A DNA stretch of 64,000 nt from positions 1,153,501-1,217,500 of the forward strand of contig JBBBDQ010001270.1 of NCBI GenBank assembly GCA_037127315.1, written 5' to 3'. Below, piece after piece: positions 30,830 through 42,281 of the stretch (position 1 is the stretch's first letter; every line of letters starts with the position of its first letter). Below the pieces are notes generated by a model that saw nothing but the letters and a program-made list of their open reading frames with translations, did no database searches and was not told the DNA's origin. Position numbers and translations under genes: made by a program. Origin of the DNA: Ascarosepion bandense (lineage: Eukaryota; Mollusca; Cephalopoda; Sepiida; Sepiidae).

Positions 30830-31131
30830 CAGTCAGTCAGTTAAGTGCCATATGTGATACACGCTTGGGCGATCATGTCTCGAAAGAGACATGACTGACT
30901 GAGCAGAAGATTATCCCACAGTAGGTTGCCATTGCTTTCTGTGGTAGACTGGTTGCCGACCAAGGCTATAGAACTCAATCTGTCCTATTATTTAACCCAT
31001 AACTGGAAGGAAGTGACGGATTTCCCAAGGGTATTTGCGCGTAAGTGAATACAAAGAATTCAACTGGAATTCGAACTCGGCTCGCCGATTTGTCGTTCCG
31101 AGTTGATATCCACTGCACCACAACGCACACC
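30830..31131 (-). mobile_element. Hairpin SINE, second member of the composite
   Basis: Nearly complete, with a small deletion after agtgacgga (31012-31021). It has the head gatatccactgcaccacaac and the common loop orientation. Confidence 0.85.
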
Positions 31132-31496
31132 TCAACATTACCCATCCGTTTCCCATCTACTCTGCTGAGAATCCCTCTACACTCTTCCCCCGAAGTCGCT
31201 ATGCAGACCAGTATTCGCCTCATGTCATTAACGAACGATGAGAAACACATTCCGAGTTTCTTTTGAATTCGATTTTATTCACCGCCCGCCTTTGATGAGC
31301 CCATACCCATTCCACATCCACTTCGTTACCCTTTAACCCTCCGCCTCTTACACCCGCTCACGAACATGCCTGTATTTCTAAATGATCACGTGGAGAATAA
31401 AAGGGCCAAGCAAAAGCGTATATACAATGCGTTTTTTTTTTTAATATTCGGTGTGCAGAGAGTTGCACACAGTTTTATTTACGGAGTAAGGCAATA
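31132..31496. other. Unassigned stretch
   Basis: No repeat or gene recognised. It ends in a T-run and the TA target of the mariner. Confidence 0.3.
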
Positions 31497-32220
31497 TTAG
31501 GTTGTCCCAAAAGTTCGTAAACACTTGCAAAAAATTGAAATTTTACTCGCCAAGTAATCTAAGGTTACCAGAAAACACTTGCAAAAAATTGAAATTTTAC
31601 TCGCAAAAACAACAAAAATTATTGCTCAAAATAAAGACCATCATTTTCCAAGACTTTCTGCCATCGATCTGCAAGCTTTCGGATCTGGTTAAAGTACCAT
31701 TCAGCCGGCTTCGAACCAAAGAATTCTTGACACGCTTCCTCGACTTCATCAAATGAGTCAAATCGGCGGCCCTTCAGAAAGTGTTGCATTGAGCGCAAAA
31801 GGCCGTAATCTGATGGAGCACAGTCAGGACTGTAGGCTGGATGTGGCAGAACCTCAACGCCGTCCAGCTCTTCAAACTTGTCTTTGGTCTTCCAGGCGGT
31901 GTGGCTTGGCATTGTCCTGCTGCATCAAAGCGCGTTTTCGGTTGATCCGAGCCGGGTACTTTTGCTTCAACTTTTCGTAGACCCGCTCAAGTTTCTGACA
32001 GTAAAGTTCAGCACTGATGGCACGACCATTCGGAATGAACTCAAAATGCACGATTCTTTCAAAGTTCCACCAAACGCACAACATGGTTTTCTTGCCGAAT
32101 CGATCTTGTTTTGAAACCGACGGTGTCTCTTTCCCTTTCTGAACCCATCGCTTGCCTCGATTGTGCTGGACAAGATAGACCCATTTCGCAAGTGTTTTCG
32201 AAACTTTTGGGACAACCTAA
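31497..32220 (-). mobile_element. Internally deleted mariner transposon
   Basis: 724 bp between TA dinucleotides (31495-31496 and 32221-32222). Terminal inverted repeats ttaggttgtcccaaaagt on both sides. About half the length usual for mariners. Confidence 0.92.
31619..32200 (-). pseudogene. mariner transposase, C-terminal half
   Basis: Reading the minus strand, the frame begins within the catalytic domain (KWVYLVQHNRGKRWVQKG) immediately inside the right terminal repeat. The helix-turn-helix half and the first catalytic Asp are therefore deleted. It continues TMLCVWWNFERIVHFEFIPN, NAELYC-like SAELYCQKLERVYEKLKQ and LMQQDNAKPH with the second Asp. A one-base loss follows that His (near 31890). 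The second frame then gives KFEELDGVEVLPHPAYSPD, APSDY with the third Asp of DD34D, and ENDGLYFEQ at the end. Confidence 0.92.
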
Positions 32221-32222
32221 TA

Positions 32223-32605
32223 TTAATCTTCCAGTTTATTCAGCGATGGTGTCAGCCCATTTTTCTTCTGTCTTCTTCTTCTTCTTCATCTTCTGTCCTC
32301 CTCTTCCTTTTTCTTCTTCTATTTTTTCTTCTCCTCATCTTGCACTCCTCCCTCTCCTCCCCTTCTTCTTCTTCTTCTTCTTATTATTATTATTATTATC
32401 ATTATTATTATTATTATTATTATTTCTTCTCCTCTTGTCCTCCTCCTTCTTTTTCTTCTTCTTCTTTACTTTTTCTTCTATTCATCCTGTCCTTCTTCTT
32501 CTTCGTTCCCTTCTCTTCTCCTTCATTTTCTTTTACTTCTCCTCCTCCACTTAGTTCTTCTCCTCCTCTTTCTTCTTCTTCCTCTTCCTCTTCTTCTTCT
32601 TCAAC
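32223..32605 (-). pseudogene. LINE family C relic with TTC (GAA) tract
   Basis: On the minus strand a GAA/GGA tract (32265-32605) runs into KWADTIAE, stop, TGR, then is cut by the mariner at 32222. Third locus with the purine tract at the same LINE position. A TAT/TTA run (32383-32423) interrupts it. Confidence 0.7.
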
Positions 32606-32984
32606 TAGCTAACAACAATTCAACAGCTGAAGGACTAGATTATAAGGCATATTGGTGAGAGCTAGGAGCAACATTGCAGGGACGTCATAAAAAATCTTCA
32701 ACATCGACAGAAGCCTCGGCTGATATTTGGGCAATATTATTTTTCACATATGATTACCATGACTCAAACAGCATGATCCAATAGTGAAACCAATCAAACT
32801 TTACCTAAAACACTGTTTTATTTACAGCTAACTTCGATCTGTCATAATGAAACACCCTATATGTGTACAATTTACGCAAGGCTAAAAGAAGTAGACATAG
32901 GTCGGATTTATATTCAAGTCTGCAAATATCCAGCCAAATGATGTGATTCAATGAATGATCTTGCCGTAGTGCAAGGGTATGGAG

Positions 32985-33884
32985 CAGGGGTAGTTACGCC
33001 ACAAAGAATTGATGGAGATGTTCAGCAGCCTCGACATATTCATAATCTAAGAATAATCAAGAATCTCTACTGGTGCCTGCATACGCACAAGTAACAAATT
33101 CAGCAGATATACAAAGATAGAAAGGGGCGTAAGACAAGGATGTGTCTTTTCACCGGATCTATTCAACTTGTACAGCGAGATTACTCTAAGAACCCTAGAA
33201 GTTATGCCAGGAAGCCTCAATTTAAACAATATAAGGTACGCAGATGATACAGTGCTGATAGCAGACACAGATAGAAAACTACAAAACCTCCTACAGAAGG
33301 TAGCTGAAAAGAGTGGCAAGAAAGGACTACAAATAAACTGCAAAAAACCGAATACATGGTCATCAGTAAAAAGGGCGGCCCAATATGCCCAATACAGGTG
33401 GGGGTTTACTAAAATCAAGTCAGTACAAATCTAAATTCATGGGAAGTGTTCTGACGGAGGACGGAAAGTGTGACACGGAGATCCGAAAGCGAATTGGCAT
33501 AGCGAAGGAAGCATTCCAGAAGTTGAGTAAAGTACTAAGACACAGGCCCATTTCACTAGAAGCAAAGAGGAGAGTACTGGATTGCTATGTGATGTCAGTT
33601 CTTCAATATGGCAGTGAATGCTGGACAATATCCTCGAAGATGCAGTGAAAACTTGAAGCAACTGAAATGTGGTTCTACAGAAGGATGCTACGAATATCAT
33701 GGATCGAGCATATGAGCAATGATGAGGGTTTGGAAAGGATGGAAACGAAAAGGAAATTAATAGTGAGCATCAGGAAGAGACAACTAAAGTTCCTGGAACA
33801 TGCAATGAGGAAAGTAGGCTTGGAGAACCTGATACTAACAGGCCAGACAGAGGGAAAAAGAGACAGGGGAAAGCAGCAGTTTTA
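32985..33884 (+). pseudogene. LINE family B with reverse transcriptase C-motif
   Basis: ELMEMFSSLDIF-type start (LMEMFSSLDI), then RQGCVFSPDLFNLYSE, LNLNNIRYADDTVLIADTD with the YADD catalytic box, KKGLQINCKK, FMGSVLTEDGKCDTEIRKRI, LDCYVMSVLQYGSECWTISS and MWFYRRMLRISWIEHMSNDE. Frame breaks lie near 33350, 33420 and 33648 (TGA). Cut at ggaaagcagcagt before the 3' end. The reverse transcriptase N-terminal part is missing. Confidence 0.85.
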
Positions 33885-33954
33885 ATGCATTTTTGTTTAA
33901 ATATTCAGAGCAGATTTTTTAAAAAACGTTCTCGTAAATAAATATAATGCATGA

Positions 33955-34335
33955 TTTACATTCCCCGAGAAGTCCTGGATTTGACTTAAAAAAGGTGGTC
34001 CATATTGAATATCTAGAAGTTTATGCAATTAATTGGAAAGAGCATTAGCCTTTTTGTCAAAAAATATTTTTCCAATATTTTCTAAAAGTAATAATTGCAT
34101 AATCTCATTTATTGTGAATAAGTCCTGAAAGGTTGATTAAAATAAGACAATTAGATGGGTTTTTTTTGTAAGAATTTCTGAATTAATGTGTCCGTCAGCG
34201 CAAAAAAGAACGACTTGCGTAATATTACGTTTGCCATATTAGTAAGCTCTAGTAAGCATCAGATGAATCGCTGACGAAAAAAAAAAAATATTAACCATAA
34301 TTTCGAACGTATTAGACGGATTAAAAAACTAAATA
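33955..34335 (+). repeat. Repeat F, left part
   Basis: Old AT-rich dispersed repeat: gtgaataagtcctgaaa, then agaatttctgaattaatgtg and attaaccataatttcgaacg. It matches 53290-53500. It continues at 36313 after LINE A. Confidence 0.55.
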
Positions 34336-34357
34336 ATAATAATAATAATAATAATAA

Positions 34358-36312
34358 TATGGAGTACTGCTATCATATATGGTCAGGCACACCTGCTGTT
34401 CATCTCAGTGTTCTTGACAGGCTCTAAAGGAGAATCAGTAATATGATAGGTACCGACTTGGCATCTCGACTACAGCCACTTTCCCATCGACGGGATGTCG
34501 CTTCCCTCTGTCTGTTCTATAAATACTTCCATGGCTTGTTCCAACGAACTTAAGTCACTAGTGCCTCTGCAACAAGTGTTTACTCGTGCAACCCGACTGG
34601 CAACTGACTCTCACCCATTCACAGTTAGATCAACCAAATGCAGAGGACAATTCTACTCCTGCAGCTTCTTTACTCGCACTTCCCACCTGTGGAGCACGCT
34701 TTCATATTCTTGCTTTCCTGACGGCTATAACCTCCAGGAATTTAAATGCAATGTCAATACCCATCTCTTAACCACTTGACTCTGGTTCTTTCTACACCAC
34801 CCTGTATATCCTTTCCTTTCTCTCCACCTTTGCAACTGTCATCACACCTGTATTCCAGTCCTTCTCTTGCTCCTTTCTAACTGGTTCGTCTTTCTCTTCA
34901 CTCTGTTCTATCTAATCTTTTTACTGTTATGTAGCCCTCGCCTAATCTTTTTAGTGTTATGTAGCCCCCGCCTAATCTTTTTACTGTTATGTAGCCCCGC
35001 CTAATCTTTTTACTGTTATATAGCCCCCACCCTAATCTTTTTAGTGTTATGTAGCCCCCACCTTATCTTTTTACTGTTATGTAGCCCCGCCTAATCTTTT
35101 TAGTGTTATGTAGCCCCCGCCTAATCTTTTTACTGTTATGTAGCCCCCGCCTAATCTTTTTACTGCTATGTAGCCCCCGCCTAATCTTTTTACTGTTATG
35201 TAGCTCCCGCCTAATCTTTTTACTGTTATGTAGCCCCCGCCTAATCTTTTTACTGCTATGTAGCCCCCGCCTAATCTTTTTACTGTTATGTAGCCCCCGC
35301 CTAATCTTTTTACTGTTATGTAGCCCCCGCCTTATCTTTTTACTGCTATGTAGCCCCCGCCTAATCTTTTTACTGTTATGTAGCCCCCGCCTAATCTTTT
35401 TACAGCTATGTAGCCCCCGCCTAATCTTTTTACTGTTATGTAGCCCCGCCTAATCTTTTTACTGCTATGTAGCCCCCGCCTAATCTTTTTACTGTTCTGT
35501 AGCCCCCGCCTAATCTTTTTACTGCTATGTAGCCCCCGCCTAATCTTTTTACTGTTATGTAGCCCCCGCCTAATCTTTTTACTGTTATATAGCCCCCACC
35601 CTAATCTTTTTACTGCTATGTAGCCCCCGCCTAATCTTTTTACTGTTATGTAGCCCCCGCCTAATCTTTTACTGTTATGTAGCCCCCGCCTAATCTTTTT
35701 ACTGTTATGTAGCCCCGCCTAATCTTTTTACTGCTATGTAGCCCCCGCCTAATCTTTTTACTATTATGTAGCCCCCGCCTAATCTTTCTACTGTTATGTA
35801 GCCCCCGCCTAATCATTTTACTGTTATGTAGCCCCCGCCTAATCTTTTTACTGTTATATAGCCCCCGCCTAATCTTTTTACTGTTATATAGCCCCCACCC
35901 TAATCTTTTTACTGTTATGTAGCCCCCGCCTAATCTTTTTACTGTTATGTAGCCCCCGCCTAATCTTTTTACTGTTATGTAGCCCCCGCCTAATCTTTTT
36001 ACTGTTATGTAGCCCCCACCCTAATCTTTTTACTGTTATATAGCCCCCACCCTAATCTTTTTACTGCTATGTAGCCCCCGCCTAATCTTTTACTGTTATG
36101 TAGCCCCCGCCTAATCTTTTACTGTTATGTAGCCCCCGCCTAATCTTTTTACTGTTATGTAGCCCCCGCCTAATCTTTTACTGTTATATAGCCCCCGCCT
36201 AATCTTTTTACTGTTATGTAACCCCCACCCTAATCTTTTTACTGTTATATAGCCCCCTGCACATCAGTGGCGTTACCGCCTTGCTCGAGGTGATACGATT
36301 AATAAAAAAAAA
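34358..36312 (+). mobile_element. LINE family A copy with satellite-expanded 3' UTR
   Basis: It starts at tatggagtactgctatcata (EYCYHIWSGTPAVHLSVLD). The C-terminal frame 34495-34779 reads SHPFTVRSTKCRGQFYSCSF, FTRTSHLWSTLSYSCFPDG and YNLQEFKCNVNTHLLTT before a stop. A 3' UTR follows, nearly all of it a 30-bp tandem array. The last 60 bp (ccctgcacatcagtggcgtt, then gtgatacgatt and an A-rich tail) are the standard LINE A end. Confidence 0.85.
34908..36255 (+). repeat. 30-bp minisatellite inside a LINE 3' UTR
   Basis: About 44 copies of a unit that reads taatctttttactgttatg then tagcccccgcc, with 29-31 bp variants (a lost C or T). The ctgctatg variant recurs every two or three units (35161, 35251, 35341, 35461, 35521), hinting at higher-order structure. 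The Leu/Cys/Ser repeat ORF at 35103-35453 is an artefact of the 30-bp period. Confidence 0.93.
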
Positions 36313-36480
36313 ATAAATAAAAACATAAAAAAATAATAATAATGACAAACGCCTTTGATTTTTTTCTTAATAATAACATAAACATTTTGATGATTTGTTT
36401 GAACATCATGCTATGCTTTTTTTTTTTTTTTTTGCAGTTGTGTGGAGGTACCTATTCTAAGTTATCCACGTAAACTCTGA
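36313..36480 (+). repeat. Repeat F, right part
   Basis: cttaataataacataaacat and ttttgatgatttg, then ggaggtacct. It matches 53520-53640 and completes the left part at 33955-34335. Confidence 0.55.
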
Positions 36481-36531
36481 AATTTTATTTCCTATTTATT
36501 TTTTTCAGCATGAGTAGGTAGTTTCACATCA

Positions 36532-36860
36532 TCAGGTTCACACTCCACCCCAGTCTTTTGAACAAGACTAGAGGCTTATCTCTTGTCCCCTTCTTAAGAT
36601 TGAGCTTAGGGTTCCTTCTGAAATTTACTTCAACTCTATACTTAGAACGCTTCCGCCTAAAGTTTAAAATTTTATTTCCAATTTATTTTTTCTCAATAGG
36701 AGTAGATAGGCTCATTTATCGTCCGGTTCACCCTCCTCCCTGGTCTTTTGAACAGGAGTAACGGTTTAACACTTCTTTATTGTTCAGGGTTGGGTTTCCG
36801 GTTCCTTTTTATGTTCACTCATTTTCATCCAGTTTCAGTAGCCCCTTGCGTTTAATGGGA
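36532..36860 (+). mobile_element. LINE A-type 3' UTR, diverged
   Basis: Two diverged units with ggttcacactccacc and tttgaacaagactagaggct, ending gtagccccttgcgtttaatg. Confidence 0.5.
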
Positions 36861-36943
36861 ATTAATTTTTTTAAAAGTTTGCAATGTGTTATTTACTTTT
36901 TAAAAGTGAGTAAGAAATAGATTTAGCTAATATATTTCTACGG

Positions 36944-37120
36944 GCCGCACATTAAACGTCAGGAATCCGCATGTGGTTCGTGAGCCACGCGTTAAACGTC
37001 ACCGAGCCGTCTGTGGTTCTTGGGCCACGCGTTAAACGTCACGAAGCCGACTGTGGTTCGTTAGCCAAGAGTTAAACGTCACGAAGCCGCCTATGGTCCT
37101 TGAGCCTCGCGTTAGTCACC
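36944..37120. repeat. 40-bp tandem repeat, 4.4 copies
   Basis: Units start at 36944, 36984, 37024, 37064 and 37104, each with gccacgcgttaaacgtcac and tgtggttcgtga. The period is exactly 40 bp. Confidence 0.9.
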
Positions 37121-37208
37121 ACTGTTTTATTCAAATTATAACATATATGATACTGCTTCTCTTTTTTTCTTTTTTCTTTTATATATTTTTTAAATAGTTT
37201 CTTGTTTA

Positions 37209-37437
37209 CCTTGCATTCACTTACGCGCAAATACCCTTGGGAAAAGTATTAATCCGTCTCTTCCTTCCAGTTATGGGTTAAATAACAGGACAGATTGGGT
37301 TCTATAGCATTGGCTGGCAACCAGTCTACCACGGAAAGCAATGGCAATCTACCGCGGGATAATCTTCTGCCCAGTCAGTCATGTCTCTTTCGAGACATGA
37401 TCGCCCAAGCGTGTTTCACGTATGGTACTTAACTGTC
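37209..37437 (+). mobile_element. Hairpin SINE, head missing
   Basis: Sense strand from ttgcattcacttacgcgcaa to ggtacttaactg, with the common loop TTTC. Confidence 0.85.
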
Positions 37438-37509
37438 TTGTTTACCTGATAGACAAGCCAGAAAGCAGTGTGGGATAAAGAAAATAGTTTTTTGATGTTC
37501 TTGCATAGC

Positions 37510-37516
37510 TCTCTGG

Positions 37517-37551
<35 letters not shown>

Positions 37552-37727
37552 ACGCTCTCTCTCCCCCTCTCTCTCCTTCTCACCCTCTTTCTCCCTCTCC
37601 TTCTTTCTCACTCTCTCACTCTCTCTCTCCTTCTCTCCCTCTCTCACTCACTCTCTCACGCTCTCTCTCCCTCTCTCTACCTCTCCCTCTCTCACTCACT
37701 CACTCTCTCTCTCCCCCTCTCTCTTTA
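37510..37727. repeat. CT-rich microsatellite
   Basis: Interrupted CT repeat with ccc and ac interruptions. Confidence 0.9.
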
Positions 37728-37729
37728 TT

Positions 37730-38635
37730 CATTTTGTGGTTTTCTCCATTCTTCAAATAAAAAGATTTAAGTCGTCGAATCTTTTCCTATCTTTCATACA
37801 TCTTCTCTTTGTCAATACAACCCCTGCCCCAATCTGACTAATTAGGCGCCATCAGTCTCATCATCTGCTTCGTTTTTTTTTACTATATGTGGGGGGTGGT
37901 GGGTGCTTATACCACACTGGCCACTGGTGCACACCCAAGCCCAACTATTCCCTCTTTCTCTCCTTGTCTGTCCTTTACATACTGACAGCTCATATGAAAC
38001 AGAAAAATGTAAAAATAAACCAATATTTTACACGAAATAAATAAATAAACAAATAAATCGGTACAATAGTTGCATTTCGTTTCACAGAAAGCAGCTCACC
38101 ATCAAAACATCGTACCGAATAAATAGGCACTTTCACCTCCAGCGTCATCTTCAAAAACAAAAACCGAACGGAATAATAATTCTAATGACAACGTCAATGT
38201 AGTTCGACATTCTTCACATTTTTCACATATTTGTATCCTTTTATCTTTTTCTTTCGCTGCAGCAGAACTGTACGTCATGTTTGTCTTTCGTTTTTCCATT
38301 TTCTTTGCCCACCGTGTCCGCTTGTGTGTGCGCACGCGCGTGTGTGTCCCTTCAGTCAGACGCCATTATGGGTAATTATCGAATTGCTATAACCCAAGGT
38401 TACGACTATTAATGAGAAAGACAACAGATGTGGACATATGGAAGCAGGCGACATCTGCGTTCCATACAGATCTAATCATGTTACATTTTCCATGATTCTC
38501 ATAAAAAATAAGATCTCGTTTCCACCGTACATGTGACCATTGATTCCTTTCTTTACGGATAGGGCGATCCCACAATGGCTACCGCACAGAGAAAATAGCT
38601 GCACATATCCCTACTAGTTATGATAATGATAGACA
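37730..38635. other. Unassigned stretch, possibly single copy
   Basis: About 900 bp with normal composition and a short GT run near 38320-38345. No convincing coding frame or repeat. Confidence 0.3.
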
Positions 38636-38639
38636 CTGC

Positions 38640-38740
38640 GGATACTTACTTACGACTGAGTAGTGAGTTCGATCCCCACCGGGTACTTCAGGCTTTCGAC
38701 CTTGTACGACATCTGAATTACACTTAGAAAATCACCTAGG
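38640..38740 (+). mobile_element. tRNA-derived SINE family E, partial
   Basis: B-box region agtgagttcgatccccaccg, then gtacttcaggctttcgacc and cttagaaaatc. Immediately followed by a second copy. Confidence 0.6.
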
Positions 38741-38751
38741 GCACCGGCAAG

Positions 38752-38877
38752 ATGTAATGATTAGCAGGCTTGTTTTGCTAGATCAATTAAAACTGGCGTA
38801 GTGATTTCGATCCCCACCGGGTGCTCCACGCTTTTAGACTTGTGCTGCATGTAAGCTTAGAAAATCAGTTGTCACTT
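38752..38877 (+). mobile_element. tRNA-derived SINE family E
   Basis: A-box-like gatgtaatgattagcaggct, B-box gtgatttcgatccccaccgg, then gcttttagacttgtgctgca and gcttagaaaatcag. Confidence 0.65.
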
Positions 38878-38912
38878 TGATGTGGTGTTATGGTTAGTAA
38901 GACGGAATAAAA

Positions 38913-38988
38913 GATCGCTCCCTTAAAAGTGAATATATGAGAAAAATGATGCCGTTTTTCTTAAATGTTCACTTTTAAGGGAGCGATC
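38913..38988. repeat. Hairpin with perfect 21-bp arms
   Basis: Arms gatcgctcccttaaaagtga plus a (38913-38933) and exact complement (38968-38988), with a 34-bp loop. Could be a small MITE; no target duplication is obvious. Confidence 0.85.
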
Positions 38989-39136
38989 CTTATTTTTATT
39001 TCGTTTTTTTCGGGGTCCCTATTTGTGAATTTCATTCATGTAAAATCGTCTGTACAATAAAGACGGAAGCTGAAGATGGTTTTCCTGAAATAGGCCCAAA
39101 CTTTCGCTTATCCATGGAATAACGTGTCTGTCTTAA

Positions 39137-39141
<5 letters not shown>

Positions 39142-39212
<71 letters not shown>
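39142..39212. repeat. CA/TA microsatellite
   Basis: CA run followed by TA. Confidence 0.9.
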
Positions 39213-39338
39213 AACAGTTACAGTTTATATAATAATAATAATAATGAGGAGGTTTAAAATTGGAGGAAGAGAAAGGAAAGTCGTAAGACGTGCCAATATG
39301 ATAAAGCGGTTTATTTTATTTTGTTTTTAAATATATAC

Positions 39339-39412
39339 ACAGTGCAAACTTGATATAAGAGAGTTGTCGGGACCGGATAAACGTTCTCTTATATCTGGGT
39401 TTCCCCATTACG
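39339..39412. mobile_element. Possible pogo/Tigger-type terminal remnant
   Basis: cagtgcaaacttgatataag and ttctcttatatctgggtttc are arranged as inverted ends of the general pogo type. Too short to be sure. Confidence 0.25.
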
Positions 39413-39414
39413 GT

Positions 39415-39473
<59 letters not shown>

Positions 39474-39474
39474 A
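39415..39474. repeat. TA/TG microsatellite
   Basis: TA run with tgta interruption, then TG run. Confidence 0.85.
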
Positions 39475-39923
39475 TTTATTAGTTTATTTTCTTCTCTTCT
39501 TCCAAAAGACACCTTGTCTTGTCCGTATGTAGGAAGATCAGTACAACCAAGCATACCCGATCTATAACATCGAATAGCCCAGGTGAAGTCTTGATTAATT
39601 ATGGGGGAGCTTATATAATGCACGTCCTAAAGCTAGTAGCAGTGTTTTTTTTGGGGGGAGGGGGTGCAAGCCGAATACTGATCATATTCGGTTGGGTTGC
39701 CGATCGAAGAAGTCTGTTGTTTATTTATACTTGAAACTTCTAATGACATGGGAGCAACAGCATTGACGACGCACCTAGATTCATCACTTTAAGGTGTATT
39801 TTAATAATCTAAATTAGACCAGTGCTCAATACATGTTTGAAGGAAAATGAAGATTTATTATGTAAGCAAATCGCCTCACGAAACTGTAAAGGCCAAAACC
39901 ATGATAATGTAACCGGCTAGTCT

Positions 39924-39927
<4 letters not shown>

Positions 39928-39967
<40 letters not shown>
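39928..39967. repeat. TA microsatellite
   Basis: TA run just before a head-less SINE. Confidence 0.85.
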
Positions 39968-39969
<2 letters not shown>

Positions 39970-39975
39970 TATATA

Positions 39976-40228
39976 TTCCAGTTGAATCCATTGTATTCAC
40001 TTACGCGCAAATACCCTTGGGAAAGGTATTAATCCGTATCATCCTTCCAGTTATGGGTTAAATAGCAGGAAGGATTGGGTTCTATAGCCTTGGTCGGCAA
40101 CCAGTCTACCGCAGAAAGCAATGGCAACCTACTGCGGGATAATCTTCTGCCCAGTCAGTCATGTCTCTTTCGAGACATGATCGCCCAAGCGTGTATCACG
40201 TATGGCACTTAACTGACTGACTGACAAC
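39976..40228 (+). mobile_element. Hairpin SINE, A-box missing
   Basis: From attccagttgaatcc to cacttaactgactgactga, well conserved. The tRNA-like head upstream of the B box is replaced by a TA run. Confidence 0.85.
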
Positions 40229-40472
40229 TGAGTTGAGTCGATTTGGTTGAACCGTTAGTTTCCGTTAGTTTGAGGGGGGGCGAGTTAACACGAGAGACGC
40301 GTTGTCACGTGACTGTTTACCTTAAAAAACAACCTCCGAATTTCAAGTGGTGCCAGATCAACCAAATTATAAGAAGAGTGCTAGATCCTATAGCAGCCGT
40401 GGGTTGGAATTATAGTTGTCTACATGTAAGAGTGATAAACTCGAACCAAATACTCTACCGAACAGAACGTAA

Positions 40473-40506
<34 letters not shown>

Positions 40507-40800
40507 GGGGGGGTATCTTATCGTTAATTTCACAAAGATTTTCTTTTCTTATTGTGGCTGCCAGCTCTGTCTCGATTACCGATGCATTAGACTTCGCCGA
40601 TTTTCAACCCAAACCGGATTTCTGAACACTCGAACACAACGTGGGCAGAGCCTGGTTTTGAACGGAGTGATTGACTATCGATAGACTGCTGCGATTTTTG
40701 GCGTTGACGCGAAGGACCAGTAGGGGGTTCCCATTTCTGTAACTTAATTTAAAGTTTGATTAATCTGATTTTAAGCAAATATTAATCTATTTTTACTTTA
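40229..40800. other. Unassigned stretch
   Basis: No supported gene. Short TA and GA runs at 40468-40508. Confidence 0.3.
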
Positions 40801-40809
40801 AAAATATCC

Positions 40810-40894
40810 GTGTTTTTTCTTTTTTTCTTTCTTTCTTTTTTCTATTTTCTGTTCGACTTACTTCATTTTTCTATTTCATTCACTTTCTTTATTT

Positions 40895-40925
<31 letters not shown>

Positions 40926-41243
40926 AGTTAAACTTGTTTCTTTGTTTATTCAATTCACTTCTTTCTTTCTTTGTTCTTTTCTTTCTTACTTTCTTTCTTT
41001 CTTTCTTCAGTTAAACTTGTTTCTTTTTTTATTCAATTCACTTCTTTCTTTCTTTGTTCTTTTCTTTCTTTCTTTCTTTCTTTTTCTTTTTCTTTCTTTC
41101 TTTCTTTCTTTCTTTCTATTTAATTTATTTTTCTGTTCACCTTGTTTCTTTTTATTCAATTCACTTCTTTTTCTTTCTTTCTTTCTTTCTATTCAATTTA
41201 TTTATTTCTGTTCATCTTGTTTATTTTTTTTATTCAATTCACT

Positions 41244-41286
<43 letters not shown>

Positions 41287-41295
41287 ACTCGTTTC
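40810..41295. repeat. TTTC microsatellite with embedded longer unit
   Basis: TTTC runs separated by an approximately 90-120 bp unit containing cttgtttcttttttattcaa then ttcacttc, seen near 40930, 41015, 41140 and 41215. The Phe/Ser/Leu ORFs are artefacts. Confidence 0.85.
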
Positions 41296-41778
41296 TTTGT
41301 TTAACTTATTATGCCTCTTGAATGAACACCCTAAGGACATGAATGAGTCTGACTGACACGAAACTCCTTATCGGAACATAGATAAACGCAAATCCTTTTC
41401 TTCAAATGCAGCCTCTGATTTTGTCGCCATTTTAAGTCTGAAATAAGCGACATACCAACTGACAAAAAAGCAAGAGGTTTTATGCATTCGGCACACACGG
41501 CTAAACACCCTTTATCCTAAGAAGCAGATAAAAAAAGAATACTTCATTTTGCAAACTTAATAAAAGATTTTTGGGGCTTGTTCCCTCCTAAATGTTATTT
41601 TGTGAGTTGTTTTTCTACTTCAGAACTGTTTAGAAAAATTACGTTGATAACAGCCGAAGTTCTTTGTATTCTTTAAAAGAGAAACAGTTTGGGCTAAAAT
41701 AATATGTTTAAATTGGCAAATACATGAATTTGGTTTGCTGATGAAATTAAAGCAGAACCTTATTTTTACACTGTACGT

Positions 41779-41780
<2 letters not shown>
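41296..41780. other. Unassigned AT-rich stretch
   Basis: No gene or repeat boundary recognised. Confidence 0.3.
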
Positions 41781-41832
<52 letters not shown>

Positions 41833-41971
41833 CGTGTCACGATGCACAATTAATCCATAATTATGTGATTATATTAAGCTCTATAATATCTATTATATTG
41901 AGCACTGTTTATAATAAAATAAATGCCTGGGTACTCAGAATAGTAAAACCTTGAGTCCTCTTCACCTAGAT

Positions 41972-42045
<74 letters not shown>
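41781..42045. repeat. Two TA/TG microsatellites
   Basis: TA run 41781-41832 and TA/TG run 41973-42040. Confidence 0.85.
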
Positions 42046-42281
42046 ATATAATTTAGAGACATTTTTGATATACTACAATTTCAATGGGTAATACATGTTT
42101 CACCGCACAATGATGACCTGGCGGCTCGTCAGACCCAAATGATACAACAGTTGATCTTCAAAATATGACCCCTACCAAATTTTTTTTACACAGACGCTCA
42201 CAGGTCCATATTTAGAATAGACATTTGTAACTGTAATTTACAAAAAATTCCTCGCTCATTTAAAAAGAACCCCAATAATAT

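Noticed and set aside
35103..35453. 116-codon ORF with a ten-residue repeat
   Set aside because: It is the frame of the 30-bp minisatellite, whose length is a multiple of three; frame is lost wherever a unit is 29 or 31 bp.
34908..36255. CRISPR-like array of 30-bp repeats
   Set aside because: Units abut directly with no unique spacers, and the context is eukaryotic.
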